In this document: positions 8,597 to 16,231 of the stretch, piece by piece
How positions within the stretch are numbered: the stretch's first letter is position 1
How the letters are laid out: each line of letters begins with the position of its first letter
Program-made: the position numbers and the translations under genes
The notes under the pieces: generated by a model
Database searches by the model: none
The model's input: only the letters and a program-made list of their open reading frames with translations
What the model was told of the DNA's origin: nothing
From: Rhodococcoides trifolii
GTDB taxonomy: Bacteria; Actinomycetota; Actinomycetes; Mycobacteriales; Mycobacteriaceae
Length of the DNA: 64,000 bases
Assembly: GCF_014635345.1 (NCBI RefSeq)
Contig: NZ_BMCU01000005.1
Span: 353,455 to 417,454 of the forward strand
Direction of reading: 5' to 3'

Positions 8597-9538
8597 ATGA
8601 CCGCCTTGTTCACGTGGCACCACGAGGTGAGTCGCCAGGCGCGCGTTCTGTCCCTCACGATCCGGCTGGCACTGAAGCCGACGCTGCGTTACTGGCCGCT
8701 GACCGACAACGGAATCAAAGCGATCTCGCATGTCGATCGCGTCGTTGACCGGGCTCCCGTTCCCAAGCGGGTCGACATCGATCCCGTTCTACTCGGTGGG
8801 GTGCCGTGCGAGAGAACGACCCACCCACGCACGGCCACCGGTTCACTCGCGGGCGCAACGGTCCTCTACTTCCACGGTGGCGGATTCGTGTTCTGCGGCT
8901 TGGCAACTCACCGCACCGCGTGCGCGATGATCGCCTCTCGCGCAGGGATACCGGTCTACTCGGTGGAATATCGGCAGATCCCGCACGGCGGAATCGGAAC
9001 CTCCATCTTCGACGCCATGGCTGCGTACCGCGCAGCCCTGCAATCGGTTCCAGATCCCACGAAGATCATCGTCGCTGGAGATTCGGCCGGCGGATACCTC
9101 GCCATGAAGGTGGCCGAGCTCGCCGTGGCGGAGGGCATCACGCCTCCGGCCGCAGTGCTCGGTTTCTCGCCGCTTCTCAACCTCGATCTCCGGAACCATC
9201 CGCGCGAATTCATGCGCAAGGATGCTTATCTGCCCATGAAACAGGTTCTTGCACTGGAAGATCGGTGGCTCAGCGGTCCCGACTCGATACCGGGAGCGCC
9301 ATCGCCCATCGAAGCCGACCCGTCCGTATTTCCGCCCGTCTTCCTCTCCACTGCAGAGTACGAACTGATGCGCCTTGACGTCGAAGAGATGACACGCAGG
9401 CTCGCCGCTGCAGGTAGGACGGTCGAGACACACATCTGGCGGGGGCAGGTGCACGCATTCCCGGTACTGGCCGGAGCTCTTCCGGAAGGAAGAAAACTGC
9501 TGCGGCTGGCAATCGACTTCGCCGAACGGAACCTCTGA
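8597..9538 (+). CDS. Alpha/beta hydrolase, hormone-sensitive-lipase-type esterase
   Basis: 313 aa. ATG 8597 follows GAGAGGA. It carries the HGGGF oxyanion motif (LYFHGGGFVFCG, about residue 95) and the nucleophile elbow GDSAGG (about 163), the hallmark of the HSL/bacterial esterase family IV. The final His lies in GQVHAFPVLAG near 290, and the Asp is probably in the ELMRLDVEEM region. It is a serine carboxylesterase acting on short or medium acyl esters; the natural substrate is unknown. It may be transcribed with the upstream 3-hydroxyacyl-CoA dehydrogenase. Confidence 0.88.
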   Translation: MTALFTWHHEVSRQARVLSLTIRLALKPTLRYWPLTDNGIKAISHVDRVVDRAPVPKRVDIDPVLLGGVPCERTTHPRTATGSLAGATVLYFHGGGFVFCGLATHRTACAMIASRAGIPVYSVEYRQIPHGGIGTSIFDAMAAYRAALQSVPDPTKIIVAGDSAGGYLAMKVAELAVAEGITPPAAVLGFSPLLNLDLRNHPREFMRKDAYLPMKQVLALEDRWLSGPDSIPGAPSPIEADPSVFPPVFLSTAEYELMRLDVEEMTRRLAAAGRTVETHIWRGQVHAFPVLAGALPEGRKLLRLAIDFAERNL

Positions 9539-9559
9539 TGCGCGACGACCAGCGGACGG

Positions 9560-9915
9560 TCAGTCTCGGTGGCTCACCACGTTGACGACCGTCCCATCAG
9601 GAGCGCGAACGAAGAATCGGCGCGCTCCCCAGCATTCCGTCGTCAACGGGTACACGATCTCGTACCCGCGCCTCTGAGCCTCCACGTACACAACATCGAC
9701 GTCGTCCCCGACGTGCACCGAGATCGTGGAATCGACAGGGGAGTCGCATCACCGGACACGAGTAGCAGAGCAGCGCCGCCGTCGGGCGTCTGGAGGTTTG
9801 TCACCCACCCCAAATCGAAACCCACCGTGTCGAATCCCAAATAGTCCGAGTAGAAATCGCGTGCGGCGGCAATGCCGGCGACCGCAATGTTGGCGGTTAT
9901 TCCAGTTGTGCGCAT
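9560..9915 (-). pseudogene. VOC (glyoxalase/bleomycin-resistance) family protein, broken by a one-base frameshift
   Basis: From ATG 9915, preceded by AAGGGTGG, the frame reads MRTTGITANIAVAGIAAARD through LLLVSGDATP and then becomes nonsense. From about 9735 downward the family sequence continues in another frame: DSTISVHVGDDVDVVYVEAQ, then RRFFVRAPDGTVVNVVSHRD to a TGA at 9560. Adding one G to the GGGG run at 9738-9741 restores a single ~119-aa VOC protein (…DATPPVDSTISVHVG…). It is therefore either a recent frameshift or a homopolymer sequencing error. VOC proteins bind a divalent metal and act as dioxygenases, isomerases or resistance proteins. Confidence 0.85.
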
Positions 9916-10130
9916 ACCGGACCACCCTTCACCTGTTCGCTGGACAGCGCCAGTTTCGGATCGAATCCTCCGCTGCCGATCGGGCGTGAGTCCGTCTTCT
10001 ACGAGTTCGCCGAGGCGCTCGAGCCGACACCACTTGAGGTGATCGCGGGAGTGCCTGACGTGGGGTGCACTGCTGGTACACCTTTCGAAAGGGACTCCCT
10101 TCGCCGTCGCGCACGGTCTTCAATGGTTCT

Positions 10131-11177
10131 ATGACAACCTCAGTGAAGGCGTACGCCGCCACCGCAGCCGACAAGCCCTTGTCCCCCAGCACCATCGAAC
10201 GCCGTGACGTGGGACCCCATGATGTCCGTATCGACATCGCGTTCGCCGGAATCTGTCACTCCGACATCCACACCGCCCGGGGCGAGTGGGGCCAGATTCC
10301 CTACCCACTGGTCGTCGGTCACGAGATCGCAGGGACGGTCGCCGAGATCGGGTCCGACGTCATCAAGCATGCCGTCGGCGACCGCGTCGGAGTCGGCTGC
10401 ATGGTCAACTCCTGCGGGGAATGTGCACAGTGCGTCAAGGGTCTCGAGCAGTACTGCCTCGTCGGTAACATTCAGACCTACGGCGGCACCGACCGCGACG
10501 GCACCACCACGCAGGGCGGCTACTCGCAGCAGGTCGTCGTGACCGAGCACTTCGTCGTCAAGGTCCCCGAGGGAATCGAGCTCGACGCCGCCGCGCCGCT
10601 GCTGTGCGCCGGCATCACCACCTACTCCCCGCTGCGCCATTGGGGCGCTGGACCCGGGAAGAAGGTTGCCGTGGTCGGCATGGGCGGACTGGGCCACATG
10701 GCCGTCAAGATCGCCCACGCCATGGGCGCAGAGGTCACCGTCCTGTCGCAGTCGCTGAAGAAGCAGGAGGACGGACTCCGTCTCGGGGCCGACCACTACT
10801 ACGCGACCGGTGATCCCGACACGTTCACCACACTTGCCAACACCTTCGACCTGATCATCAACACCGTCAGCGCCTCGATCGACCTGAACGCACACCTGTC
10901 CTTGCTTGCCGTCGACGGCGCGATGGTCAACGTCGGTGCACCCGCCGAAGCGCTTCCACTGCAGGTCTTCTCACTGATCCCCAGCCGCAGGACCTTCGCA
11001 GGCTCAGCCATCGGATCGATCGGCGAAACGCAGGAGATGCTCGACTTCTGCGCCGAACACCACCTCGGAGCCGAGATCGAAGTCATTTCGGCTGACAAGA
11101 TCAACGAAGCTTGGGAGCGGGTGCTCGCCTCCGACGTCCGCTACCGATTCGTCATCGACACCTCGACCCTTGCCTGA
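10131..11177 (+). CDS. Zinc-dependent NAD(P) alcohol dehydrogenase (cinnamyl-alcohol/AdhC-YahK group)
   Basis: 348 aa. The catalytic zinc Cys is in [12 protein letters not shown] (near residue 40) and the zinc His in [10 protein letters not shown] (about 63). The structural zinc cysteines lie in [12 protein letters not shown], followed by EQYC near 107. The cofactor loop is [16 protein letters not shown] near 180. This set matches the broad aldehyde reductase/cinnamyl alcohol dehydrogenase group, which reduces aldehydes with NADPH. ATG 10131 lacks a strong ribosome site but fits family length; the in-frame start at 10065 would add an atypical tail. No clear operon partner, as the preceding VOC pseudogene is divergent. 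Confidence 0.9.
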   Translation: MTTSVKAYAATAADKPLSPSTIERRDVGPHDVRIDIAFAGICHSDIHTARGEWGQIPYPLVVGHEIAGTVAEIGSDVIKHAVGDRVGVGCMVNSCGECAQCVKGLEQYCLVGNIQTYGGTDRDGTTTQGGYSQQVVVTEHFVVKVPEGIELDAAAPLLCAGITTYSPLRHWGAGPGKKVAVVGMGGLGHMAVKIAHAMGAEVTVLSQSLKKQEDGLRLGADHYYATGDPDTFTTLANTFDLIINTVSASIDLNAHLSLLAVDGAMVNVGAPAEALPLQVFSLIPSRRTFAGSAIGSIGETQEMLDFCAEHHLGAEIEVISADKINEAWERVLASDVRYRFVIDTSTLA

Positions 11178-11394
11178 CAAATCCTCGACCGCCGGCGCGA
11201 GCCTCGGCGCGGCGATCTATTCGCGCTCGAGTTGAAATCCGGTGTGTTCCGCCAGGGCGGTGCGCGAGGACAGAGGGGCACCGCCTGGCGACCGCCGCCA
11301 GGAGGATAGTGACCAACAATTTGCTGTCCGAATTCGAGACAGTTTTTCGCGATCCGGTGAGGTCCGCGCGGGCTAGGTCCACACGCCCGCTGCT

Positions 11395-11913
11395 TCACTC
11401 CGAACGAGAAACCCTCACAGTCACGTCGCCGTCCATGGAACCGACAGTCTGCGAGCCAGTTTCGTCCATCGTACCGAGAATGACGATTCCCGGGAATGCA
11501 CTCTGATTGCCGTAGTAGAGGACGAAGTCGTTCCCCGGTGCGTAGTACCCGATGTCGCCCGGATTCGGGTCCGCGCTCTCGGGCGCTTCGTCGGTCGACA
11601 ATTCGATGGGAAGCGGTCCGGTCTTCTCCACCGAACCGTGGTCGGACATATCCAGCGTCAGAGGAAGCTGAGCGAGAAGATCACGGCTGGACGCGCTGTC
11701 GTTCAACGTTCCAACGACGATTCGTTCACCCATCTGGATGTCGATTCGCATGGATTCTCCGTTCTCGACCTGCTGGTTCGTGGACCCTTCGTCGATTGCG
11801 CTTGTGGCACCTGCTGATCGAGTAGGCGGACCCGACGAAGCGTCGTTGGAACAGGCCGCCAACGCGAGCACGGACGACACCGCTATCGCGCCGGCAACTA
11901 CTCGAGACTGCAT
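11395..11913 (-). CDS. Lipoprotein with cyclophilin-like (DUF/TM1367-type) domain
   Basis: 172 aa from ATG 11913. The signal peptide AGAIAVSSVLALAAC carries a lipobox LAAC with Cys at residue 21, so it is predicted to be a membrane-anchored extracytoplasmic lipoprotein. After a Ser/Thr-rich linker, residues about 60-170 match the bacterial cyclophilin-like beta-barrel family (RDLLAQLPLTLDMSDHG, GDIGYYAPGNDFVLYYG, IVILGTMD). Members are found beside cupin and carboxymuconolactone-decarboxylase genes, as here. The frame stays open up to 12180, but that part is antisense to the cupin gene. It is the last gene of a three-gene unit. Confidence 0.8.
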   Translation of the reverse strand: MQSRVVAGAIAVSSVLALAACSNDASSGPPTRSAGATSAIDEGSTNQQVENGESMRIDIQMGERIVVGTLNDSASSRDLLAQLPLTLDMSDHGSVEKTGPLPIELSTDEAPESADPNPGDIGYYAPGNDFVLYYGNQSAFPGIVILGTMDETGSQTVGSMDGDVTVRVSRSE

Positions 11914-11927
11914 GTTCGATCTATGGA

Positions 11928-12329
11928 TCACCGGCCCTCGTACTGCGCGTCGGTGATGTGCTCCGCCCATGTCGTCGTCGTGGCAGGGTCCTCGCCGTTC
12001 TGCAGCATTGCGATGTGCTCCATGTACAGGCCGGGCGCCGCGGCATGCCAGTGCTCTTCGCCGGGAGGGGTGTACAAAGTCTGGCCGGGATGAACCTCGA
12101 TGATGGTGCCGTCGCGACTTCCGAAGCGAGCGATTCCTTGTGTCACACGCAGATATTGGCCGTTTTCGTGGGAGTGCCATGCCGTGCGGGCACCGGGTGC
12201 GAATCGAACTGTCGCCACCACCATCGTTTGACCGTCCACGTGTGGCATCGCGATCGGGTCAAGCCATACGTCGCCGGCAAACTGCGCAGCGGGGTTCTTC
12301 GTCGTGGGAACGGGAGGTTCAATATTCAT
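11928..12329 (-). CDS. Single-domain cupin
   Basis: 133 aa. Conserved cupin motif 1 is visible as GARTAWHSHENGQYLRVTQG and motif 2 as GQTLYTPPGEEHWHAA, giving the usual His/His/His metal site (AWHSH, EHWH). This is the (R)-mandelonitrile-lyase/quercetinase-like cupin type often annotated only as cupin domain protein. It sits between the CMD protein and the cyclophilin-like lipoprotein on one strand, spaced 14 and 40 bp, so the three are likely one operon. Function is probably small-molecule modification; substrate unknown. Confidence 0.87.
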   Translation of the reverse strand: MNIEPPVPTTKNPAAQFAGDVWLDPIAMPHVDGQTMVVATVRFAPGARTAWHSHENGQYLRVTQGIARFGSRDGTIIEVHPGQTLYTPPGEEHWHAAAPGLYMEHIAMLQNGEDPATTTTWAEHITDAQYEGR

Positions 12330-12369
12330 AGCGTTTCTCTTTCTGTCGACTGGAACTCGGCGGGCGAGG

Positions 12370-12699
12370 TCACCCCTCGCCGAAAACCTTCTTCGCGACG
12401 CCCATCGCCGCCATACCCTTCGGCCAACCCGCGTACAGAGTGACGTGCGTCAGCATCTCGATGAGTTCGGTTTGCGTCACACCGTTCTCGATCGCTCGGC
12501 CGAGGTGGAATTCGAGCTGCGCAGTATCACCACCGGCAGCCAGCACAGCCACGGTGACCAGGCTCCTGTCGCGGGCGGCGAGTTCGGGTCGGTTCCAGAC
12601 GTCCGCGAAGAGGACACCATCGGTGAGTTCGGCGAGCTTCGGAGCGAAATCTCCGAACATCGAGCGTCCACCTCCGACTTGCCTTGGTTGATCGGTCAC
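12370..12699 (-). CDS. Carboxymuconolactone decarboxylase family protein
   Basis: 109 aa from GTG 12699. GAAGGAG stands 7 bp before this GTG, so it is preferred to the start at 12744. The family core is plain: LAARDRSLVTVAVLAAGGDT, LEFHLGRAIENGVTQTELIE, THVTLYAGWPKGMAAM. No CxxC pair is present, so it is a gamma-CMD-like protein and not an AhpD peroxidase. It is first in the operon with the cupin and the lipoprotein. Such CMD-cupin pairs are common and are thought to handle small carboxylic or aldehyde compounds. Divergent from the XRE/MmyB regulator at 12906. Confidence 0.88.
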   Translation of the reverse strand: MTDQPRQVGGGRSMFGDFAPKLAELTDGVLFADVWNRPELAARDRSLVTVAVLAAGGDTAQLEFHLGRAIENGVTQTELIEMLTHVTLYAGWPKGMAAMGVAKKVFGEG

Positions 12700-12905
12700 A
12701 GCAGCACTCCTTCGGTCGAATTGTTCGCGCGCACCGCGAACCACTCGGTTCAGTCAATCCCGAGCAGCGCCTGAGGGGGAGTCCCTGTCGAGAGGTGCAC
12801 CAGCAGGGCACCTCTCGATGCTCCTTTCCAACGCGTTCATCGATGTCGCAGGGGTGCCCCGACAGGGAGTCGCTGGAGACTGCCGGCGGACCTAGGGTTG
12901 GGAGT

Positions 12906-13781
12906 ATGGAAAATAAGGCAGAGGTGCGAGAGTTCCTCATGACCCGCCGAGCCAGGATCACCCCGGACCAGGCCGGCATCACGGGCGGAACCAACCGACG
13001 GGTCGCGGGACTGCGGCGCAGCGAGGTCGCTGCACTCGCCGGCCTGTCGGTCGAGTACTACGCGCGCATCGAGCGCGGCGCCATCGGCGGAGCATCGTCG
13101 TCCGTACTCGATGCACTCTCGCGCGCGCTGCAACTGGACGACACCGAGCACTCCCACTTGCTCGACCTCGCGCGAGCCGCAGACGGAGTTCCGACCTCCG
13201 GCCGGCCACGTCGAAAAGCCGCACGCCCCGCCGTTGCCCGAATCAGCTTGCAGTGGGCGCTCGACTCGATCACCGATGGAGTTGCGTTCGTCCGCAATCA
13301 ACGCCAGGACATTCTGGCGACCAACGAACTCGGTAAGGCGTTCTACGCGCCGATCATCGGAGACGGTGGTCGAACCCCGAACCTAGCTCGATTCCAGTTC
13401 CTGGATCCGCTGTCCCGGGAGTTCTATCCCGATTGGGATACGTTCGCCGAGATGTGCGTGTCCATCATGCGCGCCGAAGCGGGTCGCGACCCGCACCACA
13501 AGGGACTTCAGGACCTCGTCGGCGAACTCTCCACGCGCGACGAAACATTCCGAAAGCTCTGGGGCGCACACAATGTCCGAACGCACGGCGCGGGCAAGAA
13601 GCGCTTCAACCACCCCGTTGTCGGCGAGGTCCACCTTGCCTACGAGGAGTTGATGATCACCGCTGACCCCGGTTCGATTCTGATGGTCTACACCGCGGAG
13701 CCAGGTTCACCGAGCGCCGAGCGTCTGCACTTGCTCGGCTCGTGGGCGGCCGAGCAGAGGCCGGCCGGGAGTGATGTGTGA
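12906..13781 (+). CDS. XRE-family regulator with MmyB-like ligand-binding domain
   Basis: 291 aa from ATG 12906 (MENKAEVREFLMTRRARITP). The XRE helix-turn-helix is at about residues 10-75: VAGLRRSEVAALAGLSVEYYARIERG, then VLDALSRALQLDD. The C-terminal PAS-like MmyB domain (about 105-285) contains ALDSITDGVAFVRNQRQDIL and FRKLWGAHNVRTHGAGKKRF. Members of this actinobacterial family normally control a divergent redox gene set. Here the divergent CMD/cupin/lipoprotein operon is the natural target, with about 200 bp of shared promoter region. A paralogue occurs at 28868. Confidence 0.9.
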   Translation: MENKAEVREFLMTRRARITPDQAGITGGTNRRVAGLRRSEVAALAGLSVEYYARIERGAIGGASSSVLDALSRALQLDDTEHSHLLDLARAADGVPTSGRPRRKAARPAVARISLQWALDSITDGVAFVRNQRQDILATNELGKAFYAPIIGDGGRTPNLARFQFLDPLSREFYPDWDTFAEMCVSIMRAEAGRDPHHKGLQDLVGELSTRDETFRKLWGAHNVRTHGAGKKRFNHPVVGEVHLAYEELMITADPGSILMVYTAEPGSPSAERLHLLGSWAAEQRPAGSDV

Positions 13782-13969
13782 TCTGCACTCGACACCGTGC
13801 ACACCGGAACGACGTTGCCGTTTCCCGCTTCTGACCAGGCGTTAGGCCGGCGGGACGGGAGCACAGACTGGAACACCAGCGTTGGTAATCGACGCGAAAA
13901 GCACAGCCGGTGTTCCACTTTGCACAGCCCGCAACCCAGCGCGGTCGAATGCCGACCTCGCTTCACAAC

Positions 13970-14014
13970 GGTCCCGCTGCGACCACGCGCTCGGCGCTAC
14001 CTCTCAGCGGGACC
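13970..14014. terminator. Perfect 10-bp inverted repeat between convergent genes
   Basis: GGTCCCGCTG at 13970-13979 and CAGCGGGACC at 14005-14014 pair perfectly around 25 nt. The hairpin lies in the convergent region after the MmyB-type gene and covers the last codons of the GNAT gene. There is no T run, so it is a candidate bidirectional or Rho-assisted terminator only. The rest of the 215-bp interval shows no gene. Confidence 0.4.
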
Positions 14015-14638
14015 ACCGGTGCTTACCCATGAACCGGCCGCGCTACCACTCCCCTCTTGCTGTGAAGTCTCGGCCGCGCAGACGACAAACCCTCGCGCCT
14101 GATAGTTGGCCAGCGCAGAGGGCCCGTCCAAAGTGCAGGTGTGCACCCACACGCGAGTCACCTCGGGCAGCGCGAACCGTTCGGCCAGTGACCAGGCGGC
14201 GGCTACTGCGTGCTCGAGCAGCGGACGGCCGAGGCCCTGACCGATCACGGCTTCCACCAAGCCGAAGTACCGAATTTCGACGTGCGAGCCGTCGGCGTTC
14301 TCCAGTGGCTGCAGATGGACGTAGCCCACAGGAACACCGCTCTTGTACAGAATGTGGAACTCGGTGCCGACCACGGACAGGTCGTCTTCCCATCGGCTAC
14401 GGGGCCATTCCAGTCGGTCGGTCCAATGCCAAGGTCCGCCGACGAGACCGTACAAGAATCTTGCGTACTCGGGCGGAACGAACGGGGCACGATCGAGGCG
14501 GACGTCCGCAGGTAGATCGGTGGGCGCTTTCACTGGTGCACTGCTCATTTCGAGCGTGGTGGTAACGACTTCATCGTGCTGCCTCTCGGTAGATCGGCGA
14601 CCGCCGAACAGTCGACCCGCGGGTGTCGGAGGCTTCAT
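13997..14638 (-). CDS. GNAT family N-acetyltransferase
   Basis: 213 aa from ATG 14638 (GGACGG upstream); an ATG at 14548 (MSSAPVKAPTD) would give 183 aa and is equally possible. The acetyl-CoA loop is GQGLGRPLLEHAVAAAW near residue 137, preceded by the beta-4 segment VEIRYFGLVEAVIG. It ends with the family's VTRVWVHTCTLDGPSALANYQARGF. Members acetylate amines of small molecules or proteins; substrate unknown. Both neighbours (MmyB gene convergent, SRPBCC gene 55 bp upstream on the same strand) leave its role open. Confidence 0.85.
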   Translation of the reverse strand: MKPPTPAGRLFGGRRSTERQHDEVVTTTLEMSSAPVKAPTDLPADVRLDRAPFVPPEYARFLYGLVGGPWHWTDRLEWPRSRWEDDLSVVGTEFHILYKSGVPVGYVHLQPLENADGSHVEIRYFGLVEAVIGQGLGRPLLEHAVAAAWSLAERFALPEVTRVWVHTCTLDGPSALANYQARGFVVCAAETSQQEGSGSAAGSWVSTGGPAER

Positions 14639-14693
14639 CGCTTCCGTCCTCGGTACCGTAACGGTCCCGGGACTGGCACCACTTGATGTCGAT

Positions 14694-15101
14694 CTAGGGT
14701 TCCAACAATTCCTTGAGTCTGTTCAAGTCTTCGGCGACCAGGCCGAGGTCCCGATCGAACTCTTCGTCGCTGAGTTCGATCTGGCGGACCGTGAAGAGGA
14801 TCTCGGAACCATTCGGGTGACTCAGCACCCGTACGGGATTGTTCACGGTGGTCCCCGACGGCAATGTCACGTCGTGATCGAGGACCCCAAGATCGTTGCG
14901 CGGCACGAAACTTACCGTCACACGTCCCATAGGTGATTCAGCGATCAGCCGATCGCCCTCGATGGAGACCGGGCTGTTCGCCAGACCCGCCGCCCATCTC
15001 GGCAAATTCGCGGGGTCAGCGGCGAACTCGTACACCTCCTCGGGTGAACGCCTTATCACTTGGCTGACATGCCGACTCGGCACAACGTATCCGTGATTCA
15101 T
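14694..15101 (-). CDS. SRPBCC (START-like) family protein
   Basis: 135 aa from ATG 15101, with AAGG about 8 bp upstream; a start at 15176 would add 25 residues crossing the promoter palindrome. The sequence fits the polyketide-cyclase/START fold: SQVIRRSPEEVYEFAADPANLPRWAAG, GRVTVSFVPRNDLGVLDHDV, HPNGSEILFTVRQIELSDEEFDRD, with a final helix LVAEDLNRLKELLE. Probably a hydrophobic-ligand binding protein. A second SRPBCC protein occurs at 7039. The perfect palindrome CTTACGTAAG lies 10 bp upstream of its start. Confidence 0.78.
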   Translation of the reverse strand: MNHGYVVPSRHVSQVIRRSPEEVYEFAADPANLPRWAAGLANSPVSIEGDRLIAESPMGRVTVSFVPRNDLGVLDHDVTLPSGTTVNNPVRVLSHPNGSEILFTVRQIELSDEEFDRDLGLVAEDLNRLKELLEP

Positions 15102-15110
15102 AGAAGCGAC

Positions 15111-15120
15111 CTTACGTAAG
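15111..15120. promoter_or_regulatory. Palindrome CTTACGTAAG upstream of the SRPBCC gene
   Basis: A perfect 10-bp palindrome, centred about 14 bp upstream of the chosen SRPBCC start (ATG 15101). Its position suits a repressor site over the ribosome-binding or promoter region. The nearest regulator is the TetR gene at 15530, but that protein's stronger candidate sites (16143-16193) are different in sequence, so the binder is unknown. Confidence 0.35.
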
Positions 15121-15243
15121 AGAGGACCGGTGATATCTGTGACGACCACCGCCGCACCGATGGTGTAGTCCGTCATGCCGACGCCTTTGGCGACATTCGA
15201 CCCACGTCCGAATCATGTGCCGCGTCCTCAGCACACCTCCCCG

Positions 15244-15492
15244 TCACACCTGGTCGCGCGCGCCCCGCACGAGCAGGTAGATGAAGTAGACCCCGCCGAT
15301 GCACATGGTCACCAGGCCGACTGGTATTGCACGATAGAACGATGCGGTGAGCAGGGCGGTGAAGTGAGCTGCCATGAGCAGCGCCCCGCCCATGAATGCC
15401 GCGGATGTCATCGATACCCCTGGACTCCTGATCAGGCGCTGCGCCAACTGAGGTGCAGCGAGCGCCACGAATCCGATCGGTCCCGGAAGGAT
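15244..15492 (-). pseudogene. C-terminal remnant of a FecCD-type siderophore ABC transporter permease
   Basis: Right after an in-frame TGA (15493-15495 on the complement), the frame reads ILPGPIGFVALAAPQLAQRL, then RSPGVSMTSAAFMGGALLMAA, IPVGLVTMCIGGVYFIYLLVR. This is the characteristic last quarter of FecCD permeases: the GPIGFVAL loop, the AP-Q-LA-R helix and the final PVG-VT-IGG-YF-LL helix. A full gene is about 330-350 aa; only about 80 codons remain, and no upstream part, ATP-binding or binding-protein gene is nearby. It is a gene relic left by deletion, between the SRPBCC and TetR genes. Confidence 0.8.
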
Positions 15493-15529
15493 TCAGGGTC
15501 CGACGCATGAACGCTCGAGGCCATCGGGA

Positions 15530-16102
15530 TCAGCGTTGTTCTTGGAAGTGGTTGTCGAACAGGAGAATCAACTCCGCCCGCGCATCATCGAGTGGCGTGG
15601 TGGTCTTCGTCGCGCGACACTGCACGATTGCCCCCTCGATCGCACTGACCACGAATCCCGCGAGCGCCCCAGCCCGATCCAGCGGAAGGCCACCAGCAAC
15701 GAAAGCGGTCGCGAAAGTGTTGCGCCACAGCCCGAAGACGTCAGCCGCGGCGCTCTGCACGGCTGGTTCGGACTCCGCCAGCGCCGCACCCATGACCGGA
15801 CAACCCCGCGTGTAATCCGACGTGGTCAAGCGACGCTTCCAGTCGTCGACGATCAGACCGACGCCCTGCGTCGGTGTTGCCCCGTCCATCGCTGCGCAGA
15901 GGTCCACGTCCATCGCTGCACCCGCTTCCCGCACCGCGATCTCGACCAATTGGCTCTTGCCGGCGGGGAAATGTTGATAAAGAGAATTGCGCGACGATCT
16001 GCTGCGCGACAACAGATCAGCCAATCCCGTCGCGGACACGCCGCGCTCGCAGATCAGGCGAATTGCGGAGGAGATCATCCGCTCCCGTGGTCCTGTCGTC
16101 AC
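15530..16102 (-). CDS. TetR family regulator (LmrA/YxaF-like)
   Basis: 190 aa. HTH at about residues 8-55 (RMISSAIRLICERGVSATGL, then NSLYQHFPAGKSQLVEIAV). The C-terminal domain has the LmrA/YxaF hallmark GCPVMGAALAESEPAVQ near 100. It is divergent from the CrtI-like oxidoreductase, and two copies of the 16-bp palindrome TGAACCGATCGGTTCA lie between them, one at each side of the intergenic centre. Autoregulation plus repression of the oxidoreductase is the obvious model. Ligand unknown. Confidence 0.9.
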   Translation of the reverse strand: MTTGPRERMISSAIRLICERGVSATGLADLLSRSRSSRNSLYQHFPAGKSQLVEIAVREAGAAMDVDLCAAMDGATPTQGVGLIVDDWKRRLTTSDYTRGCPVMGAALAESEPAVQSAAADVFGLWRNTFATAFVAGGLPLDRAGALAGFVVSAIEGAIVQCRATKTTTPLDDARAELILLFDNHFQEQR

Positions 16103-16142
16103 TGGCCTTCACCTACTCCCATCCGTGAGAACCGACCTTGTG

Positions 16143-16193
16143 TGAACCGATCGGTCCATGCTACCAATTAGTACCGATGAACCGATCGGTTCA
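16143..16193. promoter_or_regulatory. Twin TetR operators (two 16-bp palindromes)
   Basis: TGAACCGATCGGTTCA at 16178-16193 is a perfect palindrome, and 16143-16158 carries the same sequence with one mismatch (TGAACCGATCGGTCCA). Centre spacing is 35 bp, about three and a half turns. They occupy the 129-bp region between the divergent TetR (start 16102) and CrtI-like gene (start 16232), so one dimer could sit at each promoter. Confidence 0.8.
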
Positions 16194-16231
16194 CATCATC
16201 GGCGAGACGCTCGACAGAAGGGACATCTCAC

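Noticed and set aside
12684..12905. Upstream extension of the MmyB-type regulator frame
   Set aside because: It runs across the divergent promoter region and the CMD start; ATG 12906 begins exactly at the conserved N-terminus.
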